Below, in pieces: positions 9,530 through 18,256 of a DNA stretch of 64,000 nt. The notes under the pieces are model-generated. The model ran no database searches and was not told the DNA's origin. It worked only from the letters and a program-made list of their open reading frames with translations. The DNA lies in NCBI RefSeq assembly GCF_026343335.1, contig NZ_JAPELX010000001.1, positions 3,162,001-3,226,000 of the forward strand. The letters run 5' to 3'. Within the stretch, counting starts at the first letter, position 1, and the number at the start of each line of letters is the position of its first letter. A program made the position numbers and the translations under genes. This stretch comes from Streptomyces sp. NBC_00078. Lineage in GTDB: Bacteria; Actinomycetota; Actinomycetes; Streptomycetales; Streptomycetaceae.

Positions 9530-11389
9530 CCCAAAAGATGGCTGGTCAACGCCCGTGCGTGCGGCCAACGGGGTCAGCGTCCGCGCCGTCAGCTCCGCCA
9601 GCTCGGTGGCCGTCGCGGCCGGGATGGTCACGCAGAGCTGGATCTCGCGGCGTGGTCGTAGGTAGCGGACTTCCAGCCGGTAGGCATCGTAGAGCTGTCT
9701 CTGGTGCTCTTCGGGCAGCTCGGCCAGCCGGGGGCCGAGCTGCGGTAGCAGTTTGATCAGTGCGGCGTTCTGGGCGGGGGATCCCGACGCGGCTTGCTGC
9801 TGATGGATGTGGAGCTCGGCGACGAGATCGCGGCGTTCTCGGTCGAGACGGTCGTACCGGTCCCGGATGCCTCGCCGGAAGGCCCTGCTGCTGTCCGGAT
9901 CGCCGTCGTCGTCCTCGGCAAGCTGATCGAGGAGCCGCTCCTGCCGGCCTTCGATCTTCTTGATTTCTTCCTGAAGCTGCTTCGTCTGCTCCGGGGCGGC
10001 CTCTGCGGTGGGAGCGGGCTGGCCCGCTCCGAGTTGTGTCTGGAGGAATTCCTCTCGCCGTGGTCCGAGCACGCGCTCCGCGAAGAACCAGTGGACGGCG
10101 TCGAGGAGGATCTTCTCGCTCATCCATAGGGCCTTGGGGTGCTGCTCGAACCATTCGGCCTTGCTGCGGCGGGACTCGTCCTTGTAGCAGACGTAGTACG
10201 GGAGGTCCTTGCTGACCTTGCCGAACATGCGGCGGTCGCACAGGGCGCAGTACACGTAGGAGCGGAGCATATAGCTCCGAGTGGTGGCGGGGTGGGAGTT
10301 GGGCTCAGATCCGCCGCGTGAGCCCTGGAGTGATGCCCGGTCGGCCCAGACCGTGTTGAAGACCTCGCGGGTGACCAGCGGCTCGTGGACGGGGCGCGGT
10401 GACCAGATCCATTCGGAGACCGGGTTGGCCCTGTTGCCCCGCTTCTTGCGGGCCTTGCGGTTCCAGACCTGGTAGCCGGTGTACTTGGGGTTGGAGAGGA
10501 TGCCCCGGACTGATTGCACGGTCCATCTGCCGACGGTGACGTCGGCGCGGTTCGCTGTCGGCGGCGGGTACTTGTCCAGGTCTTCGTTGAGTCGCAGCGC
10601 GATCGCCCGGTAGGTGAGTCGTTCCAGCGCGCGCAGCCGGAAGATCTCGGAGACCACGGGACCGCACACTGGGTCGGGTACCAGCCGGTGCTTGGTGGCT
10701 CCTTCGGCGCGCCGGGCGGGGACGGGGTGGGGGACTTTGTCGGCGAGGTATCCGTAGGGGGGCTTGCCGATGTTCCAGCCCTGTACGGTGTGCTCGATGA
10801 AGCCGTCCCAGGACAGTTCGAGCATCTGCAGGACGTACCACTCGGCGACGGCCTGCTTGACCCGTCGTGTCAGGGTCGGGGTCGCGCGTTTGGCCGTGGA
10901 GTTGGTGAGGATGGGCTCGTCGGCGGCGCAGAGGGCGACGCCGTGGCTCTCCAGCTCGTGCTCGATCTTGGTGCCGAAGTAGGTACGGCGGGCGACACGT
11001 TCGATCGACTCGCAGATAACAGCGGCGAATCTGCGCCCTGGGCTCGCGGCTTCCGCCAGGAGGTCAGCGATGCCGCCGTCGCGGGGGATGGGGATGGCGA
11101 AGCGCTCGTGGGCGCGGCTGTGTCCGCGCTCGTCGAGTTCCTTGCGGCCGGACTCGACGTCGTAGAAGTGCGCGACGATCACCCACCCCGGCGGCAGCGC
11201 AGCCCGTGCGTTACGCAGCTGGCGGGGCAAGGACAGCGTGGGGTCTTGAGACTCTTCAGTCGAGGTCCGGCCGAGCCAGGCCACGGCAACCGTGGCCTGG
11301 GCAGTCGGCGGGTCGGGCACGGGTGGCCCCCAGGGCATCCCGGGGGCCGATTCCCCGCCGAAGGCGGCCGGAACCAGTGGTGCGGTCAT
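9491..11389 (-). CDS. Large serine recombinase (integrase of the element)
   Basis: 632 residues. The N-terminal resolvase domain carries the likely catalytic Ser in LGRTSTEES (about residue 43) and the SIERVARR helix. The central recombinase domain (GKPPYGYLADKV, YRAIALRLNEDL, VRGILSNPKYTGYQVWN) follows, then a zinc ribbon (CALCDRRMFGKVSKDLPYYVC), a coiled coil (about residues 470-545) and a C-terminal DNA-binding tail. The ATG at 11389 has AAAGG at good spacing. The reading frame crosses attL and its last eight residues plus stop are encoded by the complement of the host tRNA-Arg gene. In the excised circle the frame would instead continue to a stop at 50284. It directly follows the remnant methylase ORF. 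Confidence 0.9.
   Translation of the reverse strand: MTAPLVPAAFGGESAPGMPWGPPVPDPPTAQATVAVAWLGRTSTEESQDPTLSLPRQLRNARAALPPGWVIVAHFYDVESGRKELDERGHSRAHERFAIPIPRDGGIADLLAEAASPGRRFAAVICESIERVARRTYFGTKIEHELESHGVALCAADEPILTNSTAKRATPTLTRRVKQAVAEWYVLQMLELSWDGFIEHTVQGWNIGKPPYGYLADKVPHPVPARRAEGATKHRLVPDPVCGPVVSEIFRLRALERLTYRAIALRLNEDLDKYPPPTANRADVTVGRWTVQSVRGILSNPKYTGYQVWNRKARKKRGNRANPVSEWIWSPRPVHEPLVTREVFNTVWADRASLQGSRGGSEPNSHPATTRSYMLRSYVYCALCDRRMFGKVSKDLPYYVCYKDESRRSKAEWFEQHPKALWMSEKILLDAVHWFFAERVLGPRREEFLQTQLGAGQPAPTAEAAPEQTKQLQEEIKKIEGRQERLLDQLAEDDDGDPDSSRAFRRGIRDRYDRLDRERRDLVAELHIHQQQAASGSPAQNAALIKLLPQLGPRLAELPEEHQRQLYDAYRLEVRYLRPRREIQLCVTIPAATATELAELTARTLTPLAARTGVDQPSFGRPRQDSNLRPSA
9516..9530 (+). 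other. attL core of the integrated element
   Basis: Fifteen bases shared with 50381-50395, ending the tRNA-Arg gene. The adjoining inner arm at 9531-9547 is the inverted partner of the arm at 50361-50377. Confidence 0.8.
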
Positions 11390-11399
11390 GGTCTGCCTT

Positions 11400-11918
11400 T
11401 CAGGCCGCTCCCTCGCCGGAGCGGTCGTGGCACTGTGTGGGGGATGAGACGTGATCGGGGTGGGCGGCCAGCCAGGCGAGGGCATGGCGGATCGCGGCGG
11501 CCTGGCGCTCGGCGAGCGCCTGGCCATCGGGCCCGTCGACCACGACGTAGCGGACGGTCACCTTCGAAGTCGTCCCCCGGTGTGTTAGTTCGGTCTGGTG
11601 CACGGTGCCGGGCGGCGCGTCGACGGCGGCCGTCGACCATGGACGCTCCGTCTCGGCCGCGTCGTCAAGGCCGTGTTCTTCCGCTCCGCGAGGGGTGTGA
11701 GATCGGCGGACGCACACGGGCTCGGTCCGCTGCCAGTCGATGGCCCGCACATCCCCCAGGTTGGGGACGCGGGGCCAATGTCGGGCGAGGACCTGGGCAG
11801 CGCGCGGGTCGGACTCGGCGTGCCAGGCAATGTGCCCGCCGAGCGCGGCCTGGACGCCCAGGTCCAGGCCGCCGACTCCGGAGAACAGGCTGCCGATCGG
11901 AAGGTCAGTGGCCGCCAC
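11400..11918 (-). pseudogene. Cytosine-5 DNA methyltransferase remnant fused to a small accessory ORF
   Basis: The first 55 residues are the start of a C5-methyltransferase: IGSLFSGVGGLDLG is the SAM-binding motif I, then HIAWHAESDPRAAQVLARHWP and VPNLGDVRAIDW. Just before the expected catalytic PCQ motif the frame jumps into another sequence (HTPRGAEEHG...VRYVVVDGPDGQALAERQAAAIRHALAWLAAHP) that looks like the C-terminus of a separate small protein. A deletion removing the catalytic half of the enzyme best explains this, so the gene cannot methylate DNA. It sits directly upstream of the recombinase gene on the same strand, and its GTG start is inferred from homologue starts. Confidence 0.72.
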
Positions 11919-12721
11919 AGCGGCCTCTTCGGGCGCAGGTGCGGGAGCGGACGGCGGCCGGGGGCGCCGATCTGCAAGCGGTCGTTGCCGCACACTTCGG
12001 CTCCTGTGTCGTCGTTCTCGGAAGGGTGTGCTGTTCGGGCCGGGTGAAGACGAGTACGTCCTCGTGTTGGACCACCGCGAGGGGGATGCCCTGGCGGCGG
12101 GCGTCGCGGACGTTCTTCATCTGGAAGAACGAGGGGCGGGTGATCAAGCGGCCGTCGCGGATGCCTGCGAGGAGGGCGACGCAGCGTTCGGCGGGGGTCA
12201 GTCCGGCGGCCTGGCCGGCGGCGAGGACGGCGGAGGGCAGGTCGATGAGTTCGCCGCCCTCGCGCCAGGGGCGGGTGGTGACGACCACGGTGCCGCCGGG
12301 GCGAAGGACGCGTCGGCACTGGGTGAGGATCTCGGTGAAGGCCTCCAGGAGCCGGTCGGTGGAGACGTGGGCGAGGTTGGAGGGGTCGTGGCTGTAGCGG
12401 TAGTCCTTCCTGACCGCTGCCGCGGTCATTCGTCTGCATGGTGTGGATGACGTTGGCGCGGGCCATGTCGGCCCAGCGTGGTTCGTACTCGGTGCCGAGG
12501 GCGTGGCGCCCAAGGCGGATTGCCTCGACGAGTGTGGTGCCGATGCCGCACATGGGGTCCAGGACCAGTTCGTCGGGGTGGGTGTAGGCGGCGATGGCGT
12601 GGGCGGCGATCTGCGGGAGCATCTTGGCGGGGTGGGCGGCGGAGCCGGGAACGTAGCGGTCGGCGCGCTGGGCGGGAGCAGAAGTCGGCGCGGTGTTCCA
12701 CACCGAGAGGGGGGACGCCAT
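11905..12721 (-). pseudogene. N6-adenine/N4-cytosine DNA methyltransferase pseudogene (catalytic motif lost, frameshift)
   Basis: Starts at an ATG (12721) with a GGAGAA ribosome binding site. The N-terminal part has the SAM-binding motif LDPMCGIGTTLVEAIRLGRHALGTEYE. At about 12430, just after NVIHTMQTND, the frame changes and the sequence resumes with KDYRYSHDPSNLAHVSTDRLLEAFTEILTQCRRVLRPGGTVVVTTRPW and FFQMKNVRDARRQGIP, the C-terminal part of the same family. The central stretch that should carry the S/DPPY catalytic motif is missing. So this is a deletion plus frameshift and the enzyme is dead. Its neighbours are an apparent methyltransferase-like gene upstream and the C5 remnant downstream. 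Confidence 0.75.
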
Positions 12722-12743
12722 GCGGGTTCTCCTGTTCCTCGGC

Positions 12744-13415
12744 CTAGGCATGGGTGATCGCGGACAGGGCGATCAGGTCGCAGTGCGCGACGCCGCGGGA
12801 CGTGTCCGGGGGCGGTGTGGGTACCAGGCGGTCGCCGGCCGGGTGGCCGTAGACGACCACGAGGTGCTGGAGGTAACGGAAGCCGGCGGTGCGGGCGGAT
12901 GCGATCAGTGCGCCGAGCGGGTCGGTGAGGCGTCCGGCCTCGCGGCGTTGGCGGGTGGCCAGCAGCAGGAAGCCGTGCGCGGGCAGGAGCCGGTGGGCGC
13001 GGTGGAAGAAGCCGGGCCAGCCGTCCTCCAGCGCGCCGGGCGTCTGGCTCCCGCTGGCCGGCAGGTCATCTGCGGGGGTGGGGAGGGCGTCGGGGTGAAG
13101 CTCGGCGAGCAGGATGGACGGCTTGCCCGTGGCGTCTTCGTCGTCGGCCGTGGAGGGGAAGGGCGTGCAGGGGATGCGGGCGTCCATGCCGGGCGCCGTG
13201 TCCCGGATCGCGATCTTGAGCAGCGGGGCCGGCCGGTGGCCAGGGCGTCCGACGAACTCGGTACGGACCTTGTCGATCGCCCAGGCGGGCAGCACCGCGC
13301 GGGGGATGGGGGCGACGTTGGGCTCGTCCGAGTCGGGGAACCAGATCGTCGTCGGCAGTGGGTTGGAGGTAGGCGGGCGGAAAGCGGTGGAGCGGCGGGA
13401 GGGAGTCTTCGACAT
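12744..13415 (-). CDS. Methyltransferase-like accessory protein of the element
   Basis: About 223 residues of a Rossmann-type fold: a central strand and helix (GKPSILLAELHPDALP) and the C-terminal half typical of SAM methyltransferases (GFFHRAHRLLPAHGFLLLATR, IASARTAGFRYLQHLVVVYG). No complete SAM-binding glycine loop or catalytic motif is seen, so activity is doubtful. It lies just upstream of the broken adenine methylase on the same strand, and may have worked with it. Start uncertain: ATG at 13415 or at 13499, neither with a strong ribosome binding site. Confidence 0.6.
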   Translation of the reverse strand: MSKTPSRRSTAFRPPTSNPLPTTIWFPDSDEPNVAPIPRAVLPAWAIDKVRTEFVGRPGHRPAPLLKIAIRDTAPGMDARIPCTPFPSTADDEDATGKPSILLAELHPDALPTPADDLPASGSQTPGALEDGWPGFFHRAHRLLPAHGFLLLATRQRREAGRLTDPLGALIASARTAGFRYLQHLVVVYGHPAGDRLVPTPPPDTSRGVAHCDLIALSAITHA

Positions 13416-13499
13416 GGGCGGGGTGGCGCCCGGGACCGTGGGTCCGGCCGTTTCGTGCTGACGTGACGTAATAGGGACTCGGCAGCTGATCTTTGCCAT

Positions 13500-13884
13500 C
13501 GGGCCGGTACGTGTTCGATCCCCGGGCAGCTGCCGCCGCGCACTCGCACATGCGCCCGGTCGACCCTGCCGCGCACCGTGTCTGTGCAGGTCATTCCCTG
13601 TGCGAGCCAGTCGCGTGCCAGCGCCGAGCCACCGCCGGGCCACCTCGGACCACCGCAGGGCAAGGGCTGAAAGCGGATCCGAGAATTTCTGTGTTCGATT
13701 CGCGTACCGGCGGTTGACGCGTCGCGGCAGGTCATCGAGGGCGGGCCGGTGGCGGGCCATCGCACGCGCCGGACCATTCGACCGCCGCAGGCACGGCGCT
13801 GGCCTGCGGGTGGGCCGCTCGTGGCACGAGGGCTTGGGAGGGGTGGCGGCGGAAGTTGTCCGCACCGCTCACGGGAGATGCGCC
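13500..13884. other. Divergent intergenic region inside the element
   Basis: Separates the leftward methylase/recombinase operon from the rightward regulator/conjugation operon. No convincing ORF. It should hold two divergent promoters, but no clear hexamers are visible. Confidence 0.4.
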
Positions 13885-14673
13885 ATGCACCACCGTCCCC
13901 ACGCCCACCGCCCCGCCGCCCGCCCGGCCAGCGCCGTCCGCTCCCCGCTGGGGGAACTGGAGCAGGCGTTCCTCGCCCTCGCCCACCGGGTGGAGCCGCT
14001 CACGCTGCCCGCGCACCTGGTGTGCGACGCCCCGGACCGTGAAGCGTGGCCGGTCGACCGGGTGCGCACCCACCTCGCCCACCCCTCCACCCGTCCCGAA
14101 CTGCGCGAGCAGACCTGGCGCGAGGTGATCCGGCGCGCCCACGAGCTGGGCGAGCCGTGGGACGTGGTGGCGGTGGCCATGACCGTTCCGGTCCTGCGCA
14201 GGATGCTCGCCCGGCTGGCCCGCCCCGTCCACCTGGAGCGGGCCGAGGTCGAGCAGGAAGCCCTGGCCGCCGTCGCCGCGGCCCTGCGCACGGTCGACGC
14301 GGGCGCGGAGCGGCTGGACCGGGAGCTGTTCAGCGCCGCCGACCGGGCCGTGCACCGGCTGGTGTACGCCGCACGCCGCCGCGCCACCCGCGAAACCGGC
14401 CAGGCGGCGGTGCACCTCGACCACCTCTGCTCCGTCCCACAGGCAGAGCACGGTGAGCCGGCGGACGAGCTCACCGTGCTGGCCCGTGCCGTACAGGCCC
14501 AGGTGGTGGACGTGGCCGAGGCACGGTTGATCGCCCGGACCCGCCTCGACGGCGAGCCCATGCACCGCCTGGCGGCGGAGCGCGGGGTGAGTGTGCGTCA
14601 GCTCTACCGTCACCGCAGCGCTGCCGAGCAGCACCTGGCCGCCCATCTGCGGTGCCGGCTGCAGGAGCAGTAG
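13885..14673 (+). CDS. Sigma-70 region 4-like helix-turn-helix protein
   Basis: 262 residues, mostly helical. The C-terminus (VAEARLIARTRLDGEPMHRLAAERGVSVRQLYRHRSAAEQHLAAHL) is a helix-turn-helix like sigma-factor region 4; upstream helices (PVHLERAEVEQEALAAVAAALRTV) resemble region 2 loosely. It is probably a regulator of the conjugation genes that follow on the same strand. The ATG at 13885 is taken because GGGAGATG stands at the right distance; the open frame upstream to 13600 lacks a site. Confidence 0.65.
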   Translation: MHHRPHAHRPAARPASAVRSPLGELEQAFLALAHRVEPLTLPAHLVCDAPDREAWPVDRVRTHLAHPSTRPELREQTWREVIRRAHELGEPWDVVAVAMTVPVLRRMLARLARPVHLERAEVEQEALAAVAAALRTVDAGAERLDRELFSAADRAVHRLVYAARRRATRETGQAAVHLDHLCSVPQAEHGEPADELTVLARAVQAQVVDVAEARLIARTRLDGEPMHRLAAERGVSVRQLYRHRSAAEQHLAAHLRCRLQEQ

Positions 14674-14697
14674 CCGCCCGGCCGGGGGATTTTCGGC

Positions 14698-14718
14698 GGC
14701 GGGATGTCAATTCCCGCC
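14698..14718 (+). terminator. Hairpin after the regulator gene
   Basis: GGCGGGA (14698-14704), seven-base loop, TCCCGCC (14712-14718), 25 bases after the regulator stop codon. No T-run follows, as is often the case in Streptomyces. Confidence 0.5.
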
Positions 14719-14779
14719 ACCGGGGTCTCTATTCACGATGACGGCGGCCCGCCCGGCTTGGGATCGGACCGTCCGTCGT

Positions 14780-14809
14780 GGTCCGGGGCGACGGCCGATG
14801 CCCCGGACC
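14780..14809. other. Strong hairpin in the leader of the conjugation operon
   Basis: A perfect 10-bp stem GGTCCGGGGC/GCCCCGGACC with loop GACGGCCGAT, placed between the regulator gene and the pilin-like gene. It could be an attenuator, a terminator or part of a transfer origin. The rest of 14674-15008 shows no gene. Confidence 0.5.
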
Positions 14810-15008
14810 AGCACTCCGCACCGTGCGGGGTGAGCACGACCGTCTCGTGCTGACACCCGAGAACCGCCTGCCGCCGCACCCCCGCAAGGAGGCCGGCGCC
14901 CGGGCCAAGGGTTTCTGCTCACCCCGCACCGCCTCTCCCACGCCCCTGCGGCGTCCCCGTCCTGTCCTGCTCCCGTCCGGCTGTGTGCCCCGATGGAGGT
15001 GTGCTGCC

Positions 15009-15374
15009 ATGCCCGCAAGGCTCCGTCGGCCACGCCGACCACTCACCCGCTGGTCCCTCCGACTCGCTCTCACCACCGCCCTCACCGCCTGCGCGCTCCT
15101 TGCGCAGGCGCCGCACGTATGGGCGGTCGCCGACATCCCGACCGTCATCAACAATCTGCGGAACTGGATCATCGGCCTCCTCGCCGCACTGGCCACCCTG
15201 TTCCTCACCTTCGGCGGACTGCGCTACCTGATGGCCGGTGGCGATCCGGGAGAAGTCGAGGCGGCCAAGCGGGCGTTGAAGGCCGCAGCCATCGGCTACA
15301 GCCTGGCGATCCTCGCCCCGGTGATCGTGACCGTCTTGCAGGGCATCGTCGGCGCGGACGGAGGCGGGCAGTGA
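15009..15374 (+). CDS. VirB2/TrbC-like conjugation pilin subunit
   Basis: 121 residues: a signal segment (LRLALTTALTACALLAQAPHVWA), then two hydrophobic spans (WIIGLLAALATLFLTFGGLRYL and AIGYSLAILAPVIVTVLQGIVG) separated by a short charged loop (MAGGDPGEVEAAKRALKA). This is the TrbC/VirB2 layout. A GGAGG site precedes the ATG. It is the first gene of an operon with the VirB6-, PrgI- and VirB4-like genes, the next overlapping its stop. Confidence 0.75.
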   Translation: MPARLRRPRRPLTRWSLRLALTTALTACALLAQAPHVWAVADIPTVINNLRNWIIGLLAALATLFLTFGGLRYLMAGGDPGEVEAAKRALKAAAIGYSLAILAPVIVTVLQGIVGADGGGQ

Positions 15375-17299
15375 GCCCCGGCGGGCGCCGCACACGCGCT
15401 GTGCCCCTGCTGCTCGCGCTGGCCGTCTTCGTCCTGGTACCGGTGGCGGCCTCGTTCACCACCATGCACCCGGCGTATGCAGCCGCTGCGGCGCCGACGG
15501 ATCCGCAGCCGCCACAGCCTCAGCCCGCGCCCGGTCCTGCCGCTCCCCCGCCCGGTCCCGGGGCGCAGCCGAGGCCCGAGCCCTCCCCCGGACCGCCCCC
15601 GGCACCGGGACGCCCCGCACCCGCACCAAAACCCGCGCGGCCTCAGCCGACGCCGGGCCCGATGCCGTCCGCCTGCGAAGCGACCGGCGTGGGCTGCGAC
15701 AAGGACACCAGCTGGGACCTCCTCGACATCCCCGGCATGATCGTGAACGCGATCACCTCGTTCCTCGGCATGCTGATCGAGCAGATCATGAAGCCGGTCC
15801 GCGAGTTCCTCGCCGACACCCTGCTGGCCACCCCCGACGTCACCCAGCACGCCGACATCAAACGGCTGTGGACCGCCATGCTGGGGATCACGGCCGGGAT
15901 CTACGTGCTGTTCGTGACCGCAGGCGGCATCACGGTCATGGGCTACGAGACCGTCCAGACCCGCTACGCCCTCCAGCAGATCGCGCCCCGGCTGCTGCTC
16001 GGAATCATCGCCGCGGCCACCTCGCTGACCGTGATGGGCAAGGCGATCAGCCTGTCCAACGCCCTCGCCCACGCGATCATGGCCACCGACATGGCCGACG
16101 CCGGACAGGGCATGGTCGAACGCGTCCTGCCCTTCGCCCTGTTCGGCGCCCCTGGCCTGAAGCTGTACCTGCTGATCCTGGCGACCGTGATGATCGCACT
16201 GGTGCTCGCGGTGCTGATCGGCTTCCTGGTACGCGTCGCGGTCATGGCGCTGCTGGCCGTGGCCGCGCCCCTGATGCTGGCGTGTCACGCGCACCCACTC
16301 ACCGACCCCGTCGCCCGGCTGTGGTGGCGCGGACTGGCCGGCTGCATGGTCATCCAACTTGCCCAGTCGATGACGTTCGTCCTCGCCCTGAAGCTCTTCT
16401 TCGCCCCCGGCGCCACCACCCTGGGCCTCCCCAGAGCCGACCAGCTGGGCACGATGCTCGCCGGCGTGGCCCTGTTCTGGGTGCTGTTCAAGATTCCCGG
16501 CTGGACCCTCCAGGCCGTTCTGCGCGGCACCCCCGTGCACAACCCGCACGCCCCCGCCGGGGTGCGGATGCTCAAGCACCTGGCCCTGTACCGGCTGATG
16601 GACCACTACCTGCCCGGCATGCGCCTGCTTCGCCACCGACCCGGCGGTGGTGCGCGGCGCGGTCCTGGTCGTGGCGGACCCGGTGGTGGCGGGGGCGGCC
16701 GTCCGGGACGGCGCGGAGGCGGACCTGGCGGGGGCCACCCGCCCGCCGCCGGGCCCGGGCGCGGCGGCGGTGTGCGGGGCCGGGGCCTGCTTGCCCGCGG
16801 CCGTGCGGCCCTGGCCCGTCCCGGAGCAGCAGGCCGGCCCGCACCTGGTGCCCCGGCCAGGCCAGGCGGGCGCCGCGCGGGCGTTGCCGGTGCGGCACCC
16901 GCGGCAGTTGGCGCTCCCGGCGCCAGGGCCAGGGCGGGCCGGATTCCCGGGCGCCGCGGCACCGGGGCGGCTCCCCTCATCCGTGCGCCGAAAGGTCCCC
17001 GCGCTGTGATCCATCCCGCCCGGGCCCGCCGCATGCGGCAACTGGCCCTGCCCATCGCCGCACCGCGCAACCCCGCCCGCCCGGCGAGAGCCACGCAGAT
17101 GTGGCTGCCGATCCGCGCCGAGCGCGTTCCCGCCCCGCCCCCGGCGGGCCGTGCCCTACCCGCCACGCCACCCCCGGTCCGGCCCGCGCCGGTGCCGCGT
17201 GCGCGTCAGTTGGCGCTGCCCATTCCCGCGCGCCGTGCCCGGATTCGCCCGCCGCGCCCCATGCAACTGCGGCTCCCCCTCGAACCGCCCCGGAGGTAA
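15371..17299 (+). CDS. VirB6/TrbL-like conjugation membrane protein, reading frame disturbed near the C-terminus
   Basis: 642 codons open from a GTG overlapping the pilin stop (GTGA). A signal peptide, a Pro-rich stretch of about 70 residues, then a domain with six or more hydrophobic spans (for example MLGITAGIYVLFVTAGGITVM, LYLLILATVMIALVLAVLIGFLV, MLAGVALFWVLFKI) as in VirB6/TrbL translocon proteins. From about 16640 to 17005 the G/C-rich third positions switch to another frame (ORF 16647-17009). Short motifs of the type RQLALPI occur once in that frame (about 16900) and four times in this one (about 17037, 17096, 17208, 17262). Compensating indels within one original gene are likely; overlapping small genes are the alternative. 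Confidence 0.68.
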   Translation: MSPGGRRTRAVPLLLALAVFVLVPVAASFTTMHPAYAAAAAPTDPQPPQPQPAPGPAAPPPGPGAQPRPEPSPGPPPAPGRPAPAPKPARPQPTPGPMPSACEATGVGCDKDTSWDLLDIPGMIVNAITSFLGMLIEQIMKPVREFLADTLLATPDVTQHADIKRLWTAMLGITAGIYVLFVTAGGITVMGYETVQTRYALQQIAPRLLLGIIAAATSLTVMGKAISLSNALAHAIMATDMADAGQGMVERVLPFALFGAPGLKLYLLILATVMIALVLAVLIGFLVRVAVMALLAVAAPLMLACHAHPLTDPVARLWWRGLAGCMVIQLAQSMTFVLALKLFFAPGATTLGLPRADQLGTMLAGVALFWVLFKIPGWTLQAVLRGTPVHNPHAPAGVRMLKHLALYRLMDHYLPGMRLLRHRPGGGARRGPGRGGPGGGGGGRPGRRGGGPGGGHPPAAGPGRGGGVRGRGLLARGRAALARPGAAGRPAPGAPARPGGRRAGVAGAAPAAVGAPGARARAGRIPGRRGTGAAPLIRAPKGPRAVIHPARARRMRQLALPIAAPRNPARPARATQMWLPIRAERVPAPPPAGRALPATPPPVRPAPVPRARQLALPIPARRARIRPPRPMQLRLPLEPPRR

Positions 17300-17305
17300 C
17301 CCCGA

Positions 17306-18256
17306 ATGAACTCAACCGACGAGGCAGCAGACGCCCCGTACGCCACGCGCATCCCGGCCGATATCTCCCGCCCCGACCAACTCCTCGGGCCCTTCACGGC
17401 CCGGCAGAGCGCCGTCCTCGCCGCCGCGGCGCTCGTGCTGTACTGCGGCTGGTGGGCCACGCGTCCCTTCATGGCGCCGCTCACGTACGCGGCTCTCGTG
17501 GTCCCCGTCGCCGGGGCTGTGGCCGCGCTCGCCCTCGGTCGGCGAGAGGGCATCGGCCTGGACCGCTTCCTGCTCGCCGCCCTCGCCCATGCCCGCACGC
17601 CCAAGCGCCGGGTGCACGCCCCCGAAGGAGTGCCGCCGCTGCCAGCCGTGGTCCCCGACCGCTGGAAAAGGGCCGCAGGGCCTCCCCCGGCCGCGATGCG
17701 CATGCCATACGACGGCATCACCGCTGAAGGCGTGCTCGACCTGGGCGCCGAAGGGAAGGCGGCCCTGGCGACATGCTCGACGGTCAACTTCGAGCTGCGC
17801 TCGGCGGCCGAACAGCAGGGCCTGACCGCGGCGTTCGCGCGCTGGCTCAACTCCCTGACCGGTCCCACCCAGTTGCTGGTGCGCTGCCACCGCATCGACC
17901 TCGCCCCCCTCGCCGACGTGCTGCAGCAGGATGCCGCCGCATTGCCGCACCCCGCACTGGAAAGGGCCGCCCGCGCGCACGCCGACTTCCTCGCCGACCT
18001 CGCCACCGGCGGCGACCTGCTCGGCCGGCAGATCGTGCTGGTCGCCCGTGAAGAAGCCGCAGCGCACGGGATGTGGCGTCACGCGGGTGAGGGGCGAGTC
18101 CTGCAGCGCGTGGCCGAGGCCGCCCGCGCTCTGGGGGCGGCCGAGATCACTGTCACCCCGCTGGACGCCGAGCAGAGCGCCGAGCTGGTCAGTGCCGCCT
18201 GCAACCCCGACTCCCCCGCCCCGTCCGACGACGTATCGGAAGGTGACCTCGTATGA
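17306..18256 (+). CDS. PrgI-like conjugation protein (VirB3 position)
   Basis: 316 residues. Near the N-terminus, after a short cytoplasmic segment (ATRIPADISRPDQLLGPFTARQ), two adjacent hydrophobic spans are seen (AVLAAAALVLYCGWWA; YAALVVPVAGAVAALALG), the typical PrgI pattern. A soluble C-terminal domain of about 230 residues follows. PrgI-family proteins sit before the VirB4 ATPase in Gram-positive type IV systems, as here. GGAGGT lies 7 bases before the ATG. The next gene overlaps its stop (ATGA). Confidence 0.72.
   Translation: MNSTDEAADAPYATRIPADISRPDQLLGPFTARQSAVLAAAALVLYCGWWATRPFMAPLTYAALVVPVAGAVAALALGRREGIGLDRFLLAALAHARTPKRRVHAPEGVPPLPAVVPDRWKRAAGPPPAAMRMPYDGITAEGVLDLGAEGKAALATCSTVNFELRSAAEQQGLTAAFARWLNSLTGPTQLLVRCHRIDLAPLADVLQQDAAALPHPALERAARAHADFLADLATGGDLLGRQIVLVAREEAAAHGMWRHAGEGRVLQRVAEAARALGAAEITVTPLDAEQSAELVSAACNPDSPAPSDDVSEGDLV

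Noticed and set aside
10514..12397. 627-codon plus-strand frame over recombinase and methylase genes
   Set aside because: Antisense shadow; the minus strand has clear recombinase and methylase motifs.
15868..17727. 619-codon frame overlapping the VirB6-like and PrgI-like genes
   Set aside because: Arg/Pro-rich shadow composition; bias favours the other frames throughout.
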